Assembly: GCF_000739455.1 (NCBI RefSeq)
Contig: NZ_CP009211.1
Location: 2,292,595 to 2,356,594, forward strand
Direction: 5' to 3'
From: Corynebacterium imitans
GTDB taxonomy: Bacteria; Actinomycetota; Actinomycetes; Mycobacteriales; Mycobacteriaceae
DNA: 64,000 nucleotides
The notes beneath the pieces were generated by a model. It was not told where the DNA came from and did no database searches. It saw only the letters and a list, made by a program, of their open reading frames with translations. The position numbers and the translations under genes are program-made. This document shows, piece by piece, positions 15,751 to 25,741 of this stretch (positions are counted from its first letter, which is position 1; each line of letters opens with the position of its first letter).

Positions 15751-17568
15751 TTAATTCCGCGGCCAGGCGATCTGCGTACCCGAAAGCCCTGGGTCTTCGC
15801 CCTTTTTGATCGCTTCCAGCGTGTCGTCATCAAGGTAGACCGATGGATCCGCATCGAGCTGCAGCGAGCGACCGTCTCCCAGCGAATATTTCACATTCTC
15901 CCAGAAACGCTGGCGGCTCATCGGCTCACGCGAGCTAGCCAGAAGCGCCGAGATCTCATCAGAGCGCAGCGCGGCGCGCGCCTGCCGCGCTTCTTCGCGG
16001 TCCATGCCCTTGGGCATCGACTCGATCTTGGTGGCCGAATCCGCAACCTGCCACTCCAAGTGCAGATACTTGTCGTGCCCGATGCGCCCTTCCGGGTCGC
16101 GCGGCATGCGGCCTGCCAGCGGGGTGGCCAGGCCGACGGTGTCCAGCACGCGCATCTCTAGCGGCGCGTTCATGCTCGTCATTCCGAGGTTGGTCAGGTA
16201 GGCCGTCATCGGCAGATCAGCCAAGTCGCTGCCCGCGAGCTCGTCCGCATCCATCCGGGGGCGCCAGTACCAGTTGAAGCGCCCCGGGTCCTTTTCCACC
16301 AGGGCGATATTGAGCTGGCCGGCGTTGTGCTCCATGCCGGACTCGACCGTGGGGACCCAGTTGCGCATGAGTTTGGAGCCCAAGAAATCCGTGGCATACA
16401 GCGGCGGGTCGGCCGGGCTGTTGCCGGTGGCGTAGGACCAGAACTCGCGCTCGTCGACAATATTGAGCTCCTTTTCGCCGCGATCATAGGCGAACCAGTC
16501 GATGGGGTGCGCGCGCACCACGGTCACCGTCGCCCACACCACGATTGCTGTGGCCACCGCGGCGGTGACCCGAGTAAAGGGGATCGCCATCACCGGCAGC
16601 AGCAGCGCGAACAACGGGAAGAGCCACATCCGCCCGTGCATGAAGTCGCCGCCCACGCGCAGTACGTACAGGATGTGCACGAGCGCGCAACCGCTAGTCA
16701 GCAGCACAATTGCTAATCGACGCCCCCGCTCCTGGCGCAGTAGCCACACCGCCACCGCGGCCACGGCGATGACCGGTAGCCACAGCCAGTAGTAGCCGAC
16801 AAAGTCCACAAAGTAGTTCCAGCCCCGGGCCCACTCGGAATCCGAAGCCGACTTGGCCACCGCAGTGTGCGGGGTGAGCAGCCCGTAGTAGCCCATGCGG
16901 AAAATTTGGTAGGCCGCGGGCACGGGCAGCGCCGCTGCGAGAATCCCCAGCGTCTTCTTTGGGCTGTACGCAATAAGGACGATGCCGGTGACCCCGCCGT
17001 AGAGCGCCAGCTCCGGGCGCACCAGCCAGGAAAGCCCGCACCAAAATGCCAGCCAGTAACCGGTAATCGGCTTCGCGCGCTTGCCTTGTGGGCTGGCCCA
17101 CTGCACCAGCAGCACCCACCACACCGCGATCCAGCTTAAGCTTAAGCCCCATTCCAGGCCGGAGGTGGCAAAGTCGCGGGCGGGCGGAAGCGCGAGGTAG
17201 ACGATGATGCCAAAGGGGACGACGGGCGCGACCTGGCGCACCTGCCAGAACTTGCCCGCCCCGTAGGTGGCAGCCACGGCGGCAATCACGGTACAGGCGA
17301 GTGCAAGCCACATCGCCACGCTCTCCAACCGGGCCCCGGTGAGCCAGCCGAACACAGTAATCAGGTACTGCCACAGGGTGGAGGTGTTGGCTTCGACCCG
17401 CTCGCCGACGTTAAAGACTGGGCCGTTGCCGGCCAGCAGGTTGCGCACCGTGCGCAGGACGATGAGCCCGTCGTCGGACATCCAGCGCCGGGTGTAGCCT
17501 CCCCAAAACGCGAAGATGCCCGCAATTGCCGCTGCGACGAGCAGGGAAAGGCGGGCCTGTTTGTTCAT
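15751..17568 (-). CDS. aftB: Arabinofuranosyltransferase AftB (GT-C)
   Basis: AftB adds the terminal beta(1->2) arabinofuranose residues of arabinogalactan using decaprenylphosphoryl-arabinose. The protein is a polytopic GT-C enzyme: a first helix (~8-22), then the periplasmic acid pair in RRWMSDDGLIVLRTVRNLL (Asp ~32-33), about nine further hydrophobic segments to ~residue 360, and a soluble periplasmic C-terminal domain. The start is MNKQARLSLL at 17568; the longer open frame upstream is Ser/Arg-rich shadow and overlaps ubiA. The 13 bp gap to ubiA indicates one operon with the donor-synthesis gene. Confidence 0.92.
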   Translation of the reverse strand: MNKQARLSLLVAAAIAGIFAFWGGYTRRWMSDDGLIVLRTVRNLLAGNGPVFNVGERVEANTSTLWQYLITVFGWLTGARLESVAMWLALACTVIAAVAATYGAGKFWQVRQVAPVVPFGIIVYLALPPARDFATSGLEWGLSLSWIAVWWVLLVQWASPQGKRAKPITGYWLAFWCGLSWLVRPELALYGGVTGIVLIAYSPKKTLGILAAALPVPAAYQIFRMGYYGLLTPHTAVAKSASDSEWARGWNYFVDFVGYYWLWLPVIAVAAVAVWLLRQERGRRLAIVLLTSGCALVHILYVLRVGGDFMHGRMWLFPLFALLLPVMAIPFTRVTAAVATAIVVWATVTVVRAHPIDWFAYDRGEKELNIVDEREFWSYATGNSPADPPLYATDFLGSKLMRNWVPTVESGMEHNAGQLNIALVEKDPGRFNWYWRPRMDADELAGSDLADLPMTAYLTNLGMTSMNAPLEMRVLDTVGLATPLAGRMPRDPEGRIGHDKYLHLEWQVADSATKIESMPKGMDREEARQARAALRSDEISALLASSREPMSRQRFWENVKYSLGDGRSLQLDADPSVYLDDDTLEAIKKGEDPGLSGTQIAWPRN

Positions 17569-17581
17569 TCCAGCGATACTA

Positions 17582-18589
17582 CTAAGCCAGTGCGGGAATG
17601 ACGTAAACAGCCATGACGATGCACAGGATCCACGCGAGCGCGAGCAGCTGCAAGACGCGGTCTTCCAGCGCGATCTCGTCCGGCGCGCCGCCGTGGCCGC
17701 CGTCGACCTCCGCGGCGTAGCGCAGGATCGCGATGACGAAAGGCACCATGGAAATCTGGTACCAGATCGCGGCCGGGCCATCGGTGGCGTTGGACAGCTG
17801 GAAGCCCCACAGCGCGTAGCTCATCACCACAGCAGTGGCCGAAAGGGTCCAGACAAAGCGCAGGTAGGTGGCGGTGTAGCCCTCCAGCGCCTTGCGGATC
17901 TTCGCGCCGGTTTCCTGCGCCAGCAGCATCTCGGCATAGCGCTTACCCGAGGCCATGAACAGGGAGCCGAAGGCAGCGACCAGCAGGAACCACTGCGACA
18001 GGTCGATATTGGCGGCCACGCCGCCAGCCATGGTGCGCAGCATGAACCCGGAAGACACCAGCGCGATATCGATCACCGGGATGTGCTTCCAGCCGAAGCA
18101 GTAGCCCAACTGCAGGGCGATGTAGATGCCAATGACCAGGGCAAGCGCCGGGCCGTCGGTCGCGAGGAAGGACAGACCGATCGCCGCGACGATCAGGGCG
18201 ATCGCCATGCCGAAGGCCAGCTTGATCGGCAGCATGCCCGAAGCGATCGGACGGAAGCGCTTCGTGGGGTGCTCCCGGTCCGAGTCCACATCCAGGGCGT
18301 CGTTGACCAGGTAGATGGAAGACGCACCGAGGCAGAAAACGATGAAGGCGAGCGCGACGTCGATAAGCGTGCGGCCCGTAAAGTTGCCGGCGGCGAGCGG
18401 CGCGGCGAGCACCAAGACGTTCTTAACCCACTGCTTCGGCCGCAGCCCCTTGATCATCGCGTCCGGCAGGTTCTTCGGGGGCTGGCGCTTCGTGCTGATG
18501 TCCACCCCGGTGGTGTGCGGCTCCGGCTTAAACAGCGGCTCGTCGTACACCTTCTCTGTGCCGTGTGTGCCCTGCTGGCTCTCGGTCAT
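17582..18589 (-). CDS. ubiA: Decaprenylphosphoryl-5-phosphoribose synthase (UbiA family)
   Basis: This enzyme transfers 5-phosphoribose from PRPP to decaprenyl phosphate, the first committed step to decaprenylphosphoryl-arabinose. It is an integral membrane UbiA-family prenyl/phosphoribosyl transferase with about nine helices and the Asp-rich signature NDALDVDSDREHPTKRFRP (~residues 95-113). A hydrophilic ~45-residue N-terminus precedes it. The gene overlaps the PAP2 phosphatase upstream by 4 nt and is followed by aftB after 13 nt. The phosphatase likely acts on its product. Confidence 0.93.
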   Translation of the reverse strand: MTESQQGTHGTEKVYDEPLFKPEPHTTGVDISTKRQPPKNLPDAMIKGLRPKQWVKNVLVLAAPLAAGNFTGRTLIDVALAFIVFCLGASSIYLVNDALDVDSDREHPTKRFRPIASGMLPIKLAFGMAIALIVAAIGLSFLATDGPALALVIGIYIALQLGYCFGWKHIPVIDIALVSSGFMLRTMAGGVAANIDLSQWFLLVAAFGSLFMASGKRYAEMLLAQETGAKIRKALEGYTATYLRFVWTLSATAVVMSYALWGFQLSNATDGPAAIWYQISMVPFVIAILRYAAEVDGGHGGAPDEIALEDRVLQLLALAWILCIVMAVYVIPALA

Positions 18590-19113
18590 CGAGTTTTCCT
18601 TTCCGCCTCAACTACAACCCTGGCCACTACCGCACCAAGCGCGGCACCCGCCAGCGTGTCCGTAGGGTAATGCACCCCGAGCACGTTACGCGAACACATC
18701 ATCACCGGCACGAGCAACCACGGCCACTTCTTCCCCGTAATATCCGCCAGGTGTACCGCGGCCGCGGCCGTGTTCGTGGCATGCGAGGAAGGAAAGGACA
18801 GCTGCGAGGGCGTCTTCACGCCAATCTTGATGCCAGCATCGTGCGGGCGCGGCCTGCGCACCAAGCGCTTGAGCACCACGCTCGCCGCGTGTGCGCAGAA
18901 GGTGCCCACGCCGAGTGCGAGCCACTTGCGCCGATTTTTGCTTGTCGACGCCGCGCCCACCGCCGCAACACCCATCCAGCCCAAGTCGTGCTCACCGAAG
19001 TGGCTGAGCGTACGGGCGGTTTTCACAGTGGCAGGAGCGTACACGCGGTCCTGCAAGGCGATCAGCGCTTTTGCTTCGCGGGTATCGAGTGATGGAAAAG
19101 GACTATTGGGCAT
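18586..19113 (-). CDS. PAP2-family phosphatase (decaprenylphosphoryl-5-phosphoribose phosphatase candidate)
   Basis: The three PAP2/phosphatidic-acid-phosphatase motifs are complete: KRLVRRPRP (~84), SFPSSHA (~109) and SRNVLGVHYPTD (~141). The 175-residue protein has several membrane segments. Homologues in the same place (Rv3807c in mycobacteria) are proposed to dephosphorylate the UbiA product on the way to decaprenylphosphoryl-ribose. The exact substrate is inferred from position: it overlaps glfT2 by 11 nt and ubiA by 4 nt. Confidence 0.88.
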   Translation of the reverse strand: MPNSPFPSLDTREAKALIALQDRVYAPATVKTARTLSHFGEHDLGWMGVAAVGAASTSKNRRKWLALGVGTFCAHAASVVLKRLVRRPRPHDAGIKIGVKTPSQLSFPSSHATNTAAAAVHLADITGKKWPWLLVPVMMCSRNVLGVHYPTDTLAGAALGAVVARVVVEAERKTR

Positions 19114-21049
19114 CGAAAATCTTCCCCCACTCCTCGTGGCTGGTCAGCCGCGGCAACGCCGCACGGTACTCTTCCTGCAGCTCAGTCCAGCGCTGCTTGA
19201 TCTCCGCCTGCAGCTCCTTCGTCTCCTTCAGCAGCGCGTCGCTTACGGCCTTGTCACGCTTGCGGAAGGCCACACCTGTCCCGCCCGCGGTAGAGACGGT
19301 GGCCGAGTCGACGCGCGCCAGCGTGTACCAGCGGGCCTCCTCGGCGGTGAGGTTGAGCTGCGGGGCGTCCCAGTGCGCGCGGTCCTCGGCGCGCAGCTGA
19401 TGCCGCAGCGCCTTGAACGCCCACGGCAGCTTCTTCACCTTGGCCAGACGACCGCCGATGTTCTTGGTCGGCACGCCCGGCGCGCCAGTGGGCGCGGGCA
19501 GCTCGGAGGCGGAGGCGACGACCTTGGCGTCCGGGTACTGTTGGCGGATCTTCTGAATGCGCGGCAGGGAGGACTCCAAGACGTCGAAGAGCTGGTCCGG
19601 GCCGGCGAGGAAGTCCTTCATCGCCTCGACCTGGATGGCCATGGTGGAGTACTCCATGCACATGATGTGCTTGTAGGTGGACTTCAGCATGTTGCGCAGG
19701 ATGCCGTCGGCCGCATCCGGGCCGTACATCGCGGCGACGATGAGGCGGTTGCGCAGGTGGAAGTAGGCCTGCCAGTCGATCGCGTCGTCCTTATCCGCCC
19801 AGGCCATGTGCCAGATCGCCACGCCCGGCCACGTCACCGTGGGGTAGCCGGCCTCCTTGGCACGCAGGGCGTACTCGGTGTCGTCCCACTTGATAAACAG
19901 CGGCAAGGGCAGGCCGAGCTGCTCGGCCACGGCGCGGGGGAAGAGGTTCATCCACCAACCGTTGTAATCCACATCCACGCGGCGGTGCAGCGCGCGCGAG
20001 GTGGTCTTGCGCGGGTCCAGTTCCTCCTGCTCGGTGCCGACGTAGCCCAGCGGGTACTTGGAAAAGTCGTGGTCATAGACCGCGTGCTCGGCCGCGCCCC
20101 ACATGAAGGTGGCGCGGTCCACGGCCTCGCCGGTCGTGCGCAGCTGCGCCCGGTCCTGCAAGTTAAGCATCTGGCCGCCGACCAGGATCGGGGTGCGCGC
20201 GTAGCGTGCGGCCTGCACCGCGCGCAGGATGGAGTCCGGCTCGATCGCGATGTCGTCGTCCATGTAGAGGATATACGGGGCGTCCGTATTATTGAGCCCC
20301 TCGTACATGATGCGGCTGTAGCCGCCCGAGCCGCCCAGGTTGCCCTGGGAAAAGATGCGCAGCTTCTCGCCCAGCGCCGCCTGTGCTTCGGCGAAGTCCG
20401 GCTCGTCCGCCGGGTGCTGGTTGCCCTGGTCCGGCATGAGCACGTGACTGATGTGCGCCTCAACCTCCGGGTCCTCGGCCAACGCGTGCAGCGCGTTGAC
20501 GGCATCGCGCGGGCGGTTGAAGGTGGGGATGCCCACGGCGACCTGCTTGGGCTGGGGTGGGATCGACGTGCCGTCGGCAAGCTTTTGCGCCTCCGGCTTT
20601 TGCGCAGCGCACCACGCCGCGTTCGTGATGGTGGTCTCGGTCTCCGCGGTCACGTCGAACCAGAGCCAGCCGCCGTCCTCAAAGTTCTTTAGCTCCAGCG
20701 GGATCTCGACGTGCTCGTCGGCGACCTCAACGTTTTTCACGCTGATTCGCACGCCGTCGTGCTTGGAGCGGTAGAGCGAGATGGTGGCCGCGCCCTCAAC
20801 GTCCATGGCGAGCACTACTCGATCCAGCTGGGACCAGCGGCGCCAGTAGGAAGCCGGGAAGGCGTTGAAGTACGTCTCGAAGCTGACCTCCTGGCCCTCC
20901 GGCACCGTCAGGCTCGTCCGGTCGGCCCACCGCAGGCGCTGCTTATTCTGCTCCGCTTCGATCAGGTAGAGCGAGCGCACGTCGTGCGGCTCCCCCTTGC
21001 GCGGCATGAGCACGCGCGCCAGCGTCTCCACGGCAATCTGCGTATCCAA
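19103..21049 (-). CDS. glfT2: Galactofuranosyltransferase GlfT2
   Basis: GlfT2 is a bifunctional GT2 enzyme that polymerises the galactan of arabinogalactan with alternating beta(1->5)/(1->6) links from UDP-galactofuranose. The N-terminal beta-sandwich carries TYFNAFPASYWRRW. The GT-A domain shows the metal-binding triple Asp in ILYMDDDIAIEPDS (~264), the acceptor-site pair in IKWDDTEYALRAKEAGYP (~387) and the metal-binding His in AIWHMAW (~413). The start is a TTG with GGAAG upstream, giving an N-terminus that lines up with known family members. It heads the operon to PAP2, ubiA and aftB. Confidence 0.93.
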   Translation of the reverse strand: MDTQIAVETLARVLMPRKGEPHDVRSLYLIEAEQNKQRLRWADRTSLTVPEGQEVSFETYFNAFPASYWRRWSQLDRVVLAMDVEGAATISLYRSKHDGVRISVKNVEVADEHVEIPLELKNFEDGGWLWFDVTAETETTITNAAWCAAQKPEAQKLADGTSIPPQPKQVAVGIPTFNRPRDAVNALHALAEDPEVEAHISHVLMPDQGNQHPADEPDFAEAQAALGEKLRIFSQGNLGGSGGYSRIMYEGLNNTDAPYILYMDDDIAIEPDSILRAVQAARYARTPILVGGQMLNLQDRAQLRTTGEAVDRATFMWGAAEHAVYDHDFSKYPLGYVGTEQEELDPRKTTSRALHRRVDVDYNGWWMNLFPRAVAEQLGLPLPLFIKWDDTEYALRAKEAGYPTVTWPGVAIWHMAWADKDDAIDWQAYFHLRNRLIVAAMYGPDAADGILRNMLKSTYKHIMCMEYSTMAIQVEAMKDFLAGPDQLFDVLESSLPRIQKIRQQYPDAKVVASASELPAPTGAPGVPTKNIGGRLAKVKKLPWAFKALRHQLRAEDRAHWDAPQLNLTAEEARWYTLARVDSATVSTAGGTGVAFRKRDKAVSDALLKETKELQAEIKQRWTELQEEYRAALPRLTSHEEWGKIFDAQ

Positions 21050-21199
21050 GAGGTCTCACTTCCAATGTCGGTGTACTGCATGCACTTTCAAGACAGTTCC
21101 ACCCCAGCGTAATGGCTTGAAGCCCAATTGCCTCGCGCGGCTCGCGCGGCGGCGAGGTTTTCGGGTGGGGAATACACGACCGGTTGTGCAGCGCCGAAA

Positions 21200-21235
21200 T
21201 AGTAACAGTAGTAAGAATAGTAAGAATAGTAACGA
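21200..21235 (+). repeat. 4 x 9 bp tandem repeat (TAGTAAgaa) upstream of an ATPase gene
   Basis: Four consecutive 9-mers TAGTAACAG, TAGTAAGAA, TAGTAAGAA and TAGTAACGA end 18 bases before the ATG of the ATPase gene, immediately upstream of its GAGGTG ribosome binding site. An array in this place probably binds a protein or an RNA, perhaps the ATPase itself. The rest of 21050-21199 shows no gene. Confidence 0.8.
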
Positions 21236-21253
21236 GTAAAAACGAGGTGCTTC

Positions 21254-22450
21254 ATGCCACAGCTGCCGCGACGCCCCCGCAACCCGTACACAGCCACCAT
21301 GGGCAAAACCCCTCCCGTCGTGGCGGGTCGCGACTCCTATGTCCAAGACTTCGCCGAGGCGCTTTACGACGGCCCCGGTACTCACGAGCGGATTTCTATC
21401 GTCACCGGCCCACGTGGCATTGGCAAGACCGTACTCCTCAACGAGTTCGAAGAAGCCGCACGGCAGCAGTCCTGGATTGTGATCTCGGAAACCACAACCG
21501 AGCATTTCAACGAGCGCCTCCGCGACACATTGATCCGAAAGATGCGGGAGGCGCAGCCGGACAATACCCGGCTTAGCAGCATCAATCTCCCCTTCGGCTG
21601 GGGTGGCCTGAGCTTCGACCGCGCCACCGAGCAGGCCCCACCTCCGTCACTGCGTTCCACGCTAGAAGAGTGCTTTGCGCTTCTTGAACAGTTGGACCAG
21701 CAACGCGGTCAGGCACCCACCGGCATTCTGATCACGCTGGATGAGCTGCATTACGCGCACATGCGCGACATCATTGAGTTCGGCACAACGATGCAACACA
21801 TGATCCGCGAAGACCGCGAAATCGCCGTCGCGATGGCGGGCATTCCCGGCGCGGTGAAGCCCCTGCTCGCCGCGAACGAAGGGCGCAACCCAGTCACCTT
21901 CCTTCGCCGAGCGAACCGGATCGAGATGGGGCTCGTGCCGCTTGCCGACGTCGCCGACGCCCTCGAAGCTCCCGCCCGCGAAGTGGACATCGCGTGGACC
22001 CCAGAAGCGCTCAAACTCGGCACCGAGGCGACCGGCGGCTACCCGTTCATGATCCAGCTCGTCGGGCAGCACGCATTCCGCAGCGCACGCGAGGGCGTTA
22101 TCGACGAATCGGCAGTGCGCGCGGGCATTGTGACTGCCCGCCGCAAGCTCGGCGAGTTGGTACACGAGCCGTCGCTGGCCGATCTCTCGGATGTCGACCG
22201 CACCTTCTTGACCGCCATGTCGCAAGACGACGGCCCTTCCCGGATGGCGGACATTGCCGAGCGAATGGGCGTGGACACGCAGTACGCAGGCACGTACAGA
22301 AGACGCCTCATCGAGGCCGAGATGATCCGGCCGACCGGGCGTGGTTTTGTGGATTATGAGCTCCCCTACATCCGGGAGTATCTCCGTGACCACCCTGCCG
22401 CTGATGCGATGGAACAGCTGTCCTTTCCCTCAGAAAACCACAAGGCCTAG
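21254..22450 (+). CDS. Orphan AAA/STAND-like P-loop ATPase with C-terminal winged helix
   Basis: The 398-residue protein has a Walker A motif in IVTGPRGIGKTVLLNEFEEA (~50) and a Walker B-like stretch ILITLDELHYAHMRD (~160), followed by sensor-type segments and a C-terminal winged-helix region (SRMADIAERMGVDTQYAGTY, ~335-355). This architecture is that of the archaeal-type ATPase group found widely as orphan genes in actinobacteria. Its cellular role is unknown; regulation, DNA binding or defence have been suggested for relatives. It stands alone between glfT2 (divergent) and pcaD (22 bp downstream, same strand). Its 5' region is a 9 bp tandem repeat, hinting at autoregulation. Confidence 0.75.
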   Translation: MPQLPRRPRNPYTATMGKTPPVVAGRDSYVQDFAEALYDGPGTHERISIVTGPRGIGKTVLLNEFEEAARQQSWIVISETTTEHFNERLRDTLIRKMREAQPDNTRLSSINLPFGWGGLSFDRATEQAPPPSLRSTLEECFALLEQLDQQRGQAPTGILITLDELHYAHMRDIIEFGTTMQHMIREDREIAVAMAGIPGAVKPLLAANEGRNPVTFLRRANRIEMGLVPLADVADALEAPAREVDIAWTPEALKLGTEATGGYPFMIQLVGQHAFRSAREGVIDESAVRAGIVTARRKLGELVHEPSLADLSDVDRTFLTAMSQDDGPSRMADIAERMGVDTQYAGTYRRRLIEAEMIRPTGRGFVDYELPYIREYLRDHPAADAMEQLSFPSENHKA

Positions 22451-22472
22451 CGCAGGACACTAGACTGTCCGC

Positions 22473-23243
22473 ATGACGATTTTGCACTCTGTAGACTTTG
22501 GCCCCCGCGACGCCCAGCCGGTGGTGTTCCTCGGCTCCATCGCCTCAACCACCGATATGTGGCTGCCGCAGCTGGATTCCCTGTCCAAGGACTTCCGTGT
22601 CATCGCCATCGACCACCCTGGCCACGGCCAGTCCCCCGATCCGCAGGCGCTGCCGGGTGACACCACTATTAACGACCTGGCTAACAACGTCCTCGACACG
22701 CTCGATGCGCTCGGGGTCGATGAGTTCGCCATCGTCGGGCTCTCCCTCGGCGGGGCGATCGCGCAGTACCTCACTGCGACCAGCGGGCGTGTGACCAAGG
22801 CGGTCTTTATGTGCACCGCCTCCTACTTCGGCGGCCCGGATAAGTGGGCACCGCGCGCGGAGGAAACCCGCGCTGAGGGAATGGAGACCCGTGCGCGCGG
22901 CGCGATCGAGCTGTGGCTCACGCCTGAGTACCGCGCCAGTCACCCCGCGCTTACCGACGCGCTGACCAGGATGATCATGTCCACCCGCGGCGAAGGCTAC
23001 GCCGTCGGCGCCGACGCCCTGGCCGGGTGGGACTACACCGAGGAGCTCGGCAACATCACCGTGCCGGTGCTTACGATTTCCGGCGCGGTCGACCCTTCCA
23101 CCCCGCCCGAGGTGGTCCACGCGATCGCGGAGCACGTCGGCGGCGAGGCGGAGTCCATCACGCTCAGCTCCGGCGGGCACGTCCCGACCGTGGAGGTGCC
23201 GGAGGAAGTCACGCGCGCGCTGCGCACCTTCTTGTCTGCGTAA
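22473..23243 (+). CDS. pcaD: 3-oxoadipate enol-lactonase
   Basis: This enzyme hydrolyses 3-oxoadipate enol-lactone to 3-oxoadipate. The 256-residue alpha/beta hydrolase has the nucleophile Ser in IVGLSLGGAIAQYL (~90), the acid in GAVDPSTPPEV (~205) and the His in SSGGHVPTVEVPEE (~235). The sections SIASTTDMWLPQL and GHGQSPDP match PcaD family patterns. It lies 22 bp behind the ATPase gene and converges with catB: the two stop codons abut. The gene links the catechol branch to PcaIJ and PcaF further along the cluster. Confidence 0.87.
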   Translation: MTILHSVDFGPRDAQPVVFLGSIASTTDMWLPQLDSLSKDFRVIAIDHPGHGQSPDPQALPGDTTINDLANNVLDTLDALGVDEFAIVGLSLGGAIAQYLTATSGRVTKAVFMCTASYFGGPDKWAPRAEETRAEGMETRARGAIELWLTPEYRASHPALTDALTRMIMSTRGEGYAVGADALAGWDYTEELGNITVPVLTISGAVDPSTPPEVVHAIAEHVGGEAESITLSSGGHVPTVEVPEEVTRALRTFLSA

Positions 23244-24392
23244 TTACTGCCGGGTGAAGTGCTCGATCTTGTCCCAGTCCGGTTCGAGTCCGAGTCCCGG
23301 ACCTTCGGGCAGGCGCACTACGCCGTCGGAGTAGTCCAGCTGCTCGGTGGTGTAGCTCTCCTTGAGCAGCAGCGGGCCGAAGAGTTCCGAGCCGAAGGTG
23401 ATTTCCGGGGTTGCGCAGGCAAAGTGCAGCGAGGCCGCCGTGCCGAATGGCCCTTCAAGTGAGGTTGCACCGTGGCAGGCCAGGCCTGCTGCACCGGCGA
23501 TGGCCGCGGCTTTTTTCGATTCCAGCAGGCCGCCGAGCTTGGTGGTCTTGATTGCCACGACGTCGGCAGCTTTCGCCTGCACGACCGCGAGCGCATCCGC
23601 CGGGGAGCAGACGGACTCATCCGCCATCACGGGCACGCCGATGCGAGTGGTCAGCTCTCGCAGCGTGTCCAACTCGTGAGCTGGGGTGGGCTGCTCGAAG
23701 AGTTCCACGCCGGCGTCGGCAAGCCGCGGGAGGTAGCGCAGCGCGGTGAGGCGGTCCCAGCGCGCGTTGACGTCTATGCGCAGGCCCACCTCCTCGCCGG
23801 AGTTGCGCAGCCTCGCAGCAAGGCTGGCGATGCGACGGGTATCCCGATCCGGGTCGCCGGCCCCCATCTTCAGCTTGAAGGAGCGCGTGCCCATGGTCTC
23901 CATGCGCTCGGTGATCTCCGCGACAGCCTCCTCGAGCGGGAGCACGCCGAGCGCCCAGGTCAGGTCGATCTCGTCGCGGACGCGCCCGCCGAGCAGGTCG
24001 CGCACCGGGACGTCGAGCGTTCGCGCCCAGGCGTCGTGCATGGCGACGTCGCAAGCGGCCTTGGCAAAGCGCATGTTGGCCACTACGGCCTCGAAGTCCT
24101 GCATGATACCGGCAAGTTCGTTGACCTGGCGGCCCACCATGACGGGCGCGAGGTAGCGCTCGACGATCACCTGCATGGTTTCGGCGGATTCGCCACCCCA
24201 CCATGGGCCACCGGGGACCACACCCTCGCCGTAGCCGGTCACGCCTCCGGAAAGATGCACACTGACCAGCAGGATCGGCTGCGCGGTGGCGGTGTAGGTG
24301 GCAAATCCGTGGGGACGGAAGAGAGGGATGTCGAGAAGGCGGGTCTCCACGCGCTCAATGCGCAGATCAGCATCAGTATTCATAGTTGTCAC
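23244..24392 (-). CDS. catB: Muconate cycloisomerase
   Basis: CatB converts cis,cis-muconate to muconolactone. It is an enolase-superfamily enzyme: a capping domain with the mobile loop FRPHGFATYTATAQP, a KxK catalytic motif in FKLKMGAGDP (~172), metal ligands in LRIDVNARWD, ELFEQPTP and MADESVCS, and the opposite Lys in IKTTKLGG (~282). The start is placed at GTG 24392 (VTTMNTDADL), because AAGGA lies 7 bases before it; the ATG at 24383 would have 16 bases of spacing. It follows catA by about 107 bp on the same strand. Confidence 0.92.
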   Translation of the reverse strand: MTTMNTDADLRIERVETRLLDIPLFRPHGFATYTATAQPILLVSVHLSGGVTGYGEGVVPGGPWWGGESAETMQVIVERYLAPVMVGRQVNELAGIMQDFEAVVANMRFAKAACDVAMHDAWARTLDVPVRDLLGGRVRDEIDLTWALGVLPLEEAVAEITERMETMGTRSFKLKMGAGDPDRDTRRIASLAARLRNSGEEVGLRIDVNARWDRLTALRYLPRLADAGVELFEQPTPAHELDTLRELTTRIGVPVMADESVCSPADALAVVQAKAADVVAIKTTKLGGLLESKKAAAIAGAAGLACHGATSLEGPFGTAASLHFACATPEITFGSELFGPLLLKESYTTEQLDYSDGVVRLPEGPGLGLEPDWDKIEHFTRQ

Positions 24393-24499
24393 GCTGTTGT
24401 CCTTATATATGTTGTGGGGCAGAGTACGGGTCAAGGCCCCACGACAATGTATGGCGGGGGCCTTCATCCAGGTAAGGAAGCGACGAAACTAGCTTGTGA

Positions 24500-25417
<918 letters not shown>

Positions 25418-25421
25418 TCAA

Positions 25422-25437
25422 GTGTGTTGCATCACAC
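25422..25437. promoter_or_regulatory. GlxR/CRP-like palindrome upstream of catA
   Basis: GTGTG-TTGCAT-CACAC is a perfect inverted repeat with the spacing of GlxR (Crp-type) sites, whose consensus is TGTGA-N6-TCACA. It lies ~62 bp upstream of the catA start, so it could pass cAMP or carbon status to cat expression. Binding is inferred from the motif only. Confidence 0.5.
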
Positions 25438-25516
25438 CGGCAAACACAAGGAGTTTTTGCAAATGCAGGCACCGCAAAACACCCCTTAATGTGCCTACCA
25501 GCACAAACATCATGCG

Positions 25517-25547
25517 CCCCTAGGTAAGAGCTAGGTGCTCCCCTAGG
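25517..25547. promoter_or_regulatory. Three phased CTAGG boxes in the catA-benA intergenic region
   Basis: CTAGG occurs at 25520, 25531 and 25543, i.e. one DNA turn apart, and the outer two sit in CCCCTAGG. Such helically phased direct repeats are the usual target type of LuxR/LAL activators, so BenR (encoded at 29705) is the likely ligand. No other gene is visible in 25361-25741; the benA ribosome binding site GAAAGG lies just before 25742. Confidence 0.5.
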
Positions 25548-25741
25548 AGTAAGGGGTAGACCCATTCCGCAACAGCCATATCGGCCATTCGTGCAGCACA
25601 TTGACCATTTTCCCAACAGCCCTGGGCCAACCCTAGAAATTTCCCTAATGCAAGCCCCCGGCACCCCGGGGCATCATTGCTGCCAACCGACTCGCAGTGA
25701 GTCAGGTCACGTTCACGACAGAGTTTGAAAGGGGCCACCCG

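Noticed and set aside
17568..17781. Extended N-terminus of AftB (71 extra residues)
   Set aside because: The extension is Ser/Arg/Thr-rich, overlaps ubiA in another frame and lacks similarity to GT-C proteins; MNKQARLSLL begins the first helix.
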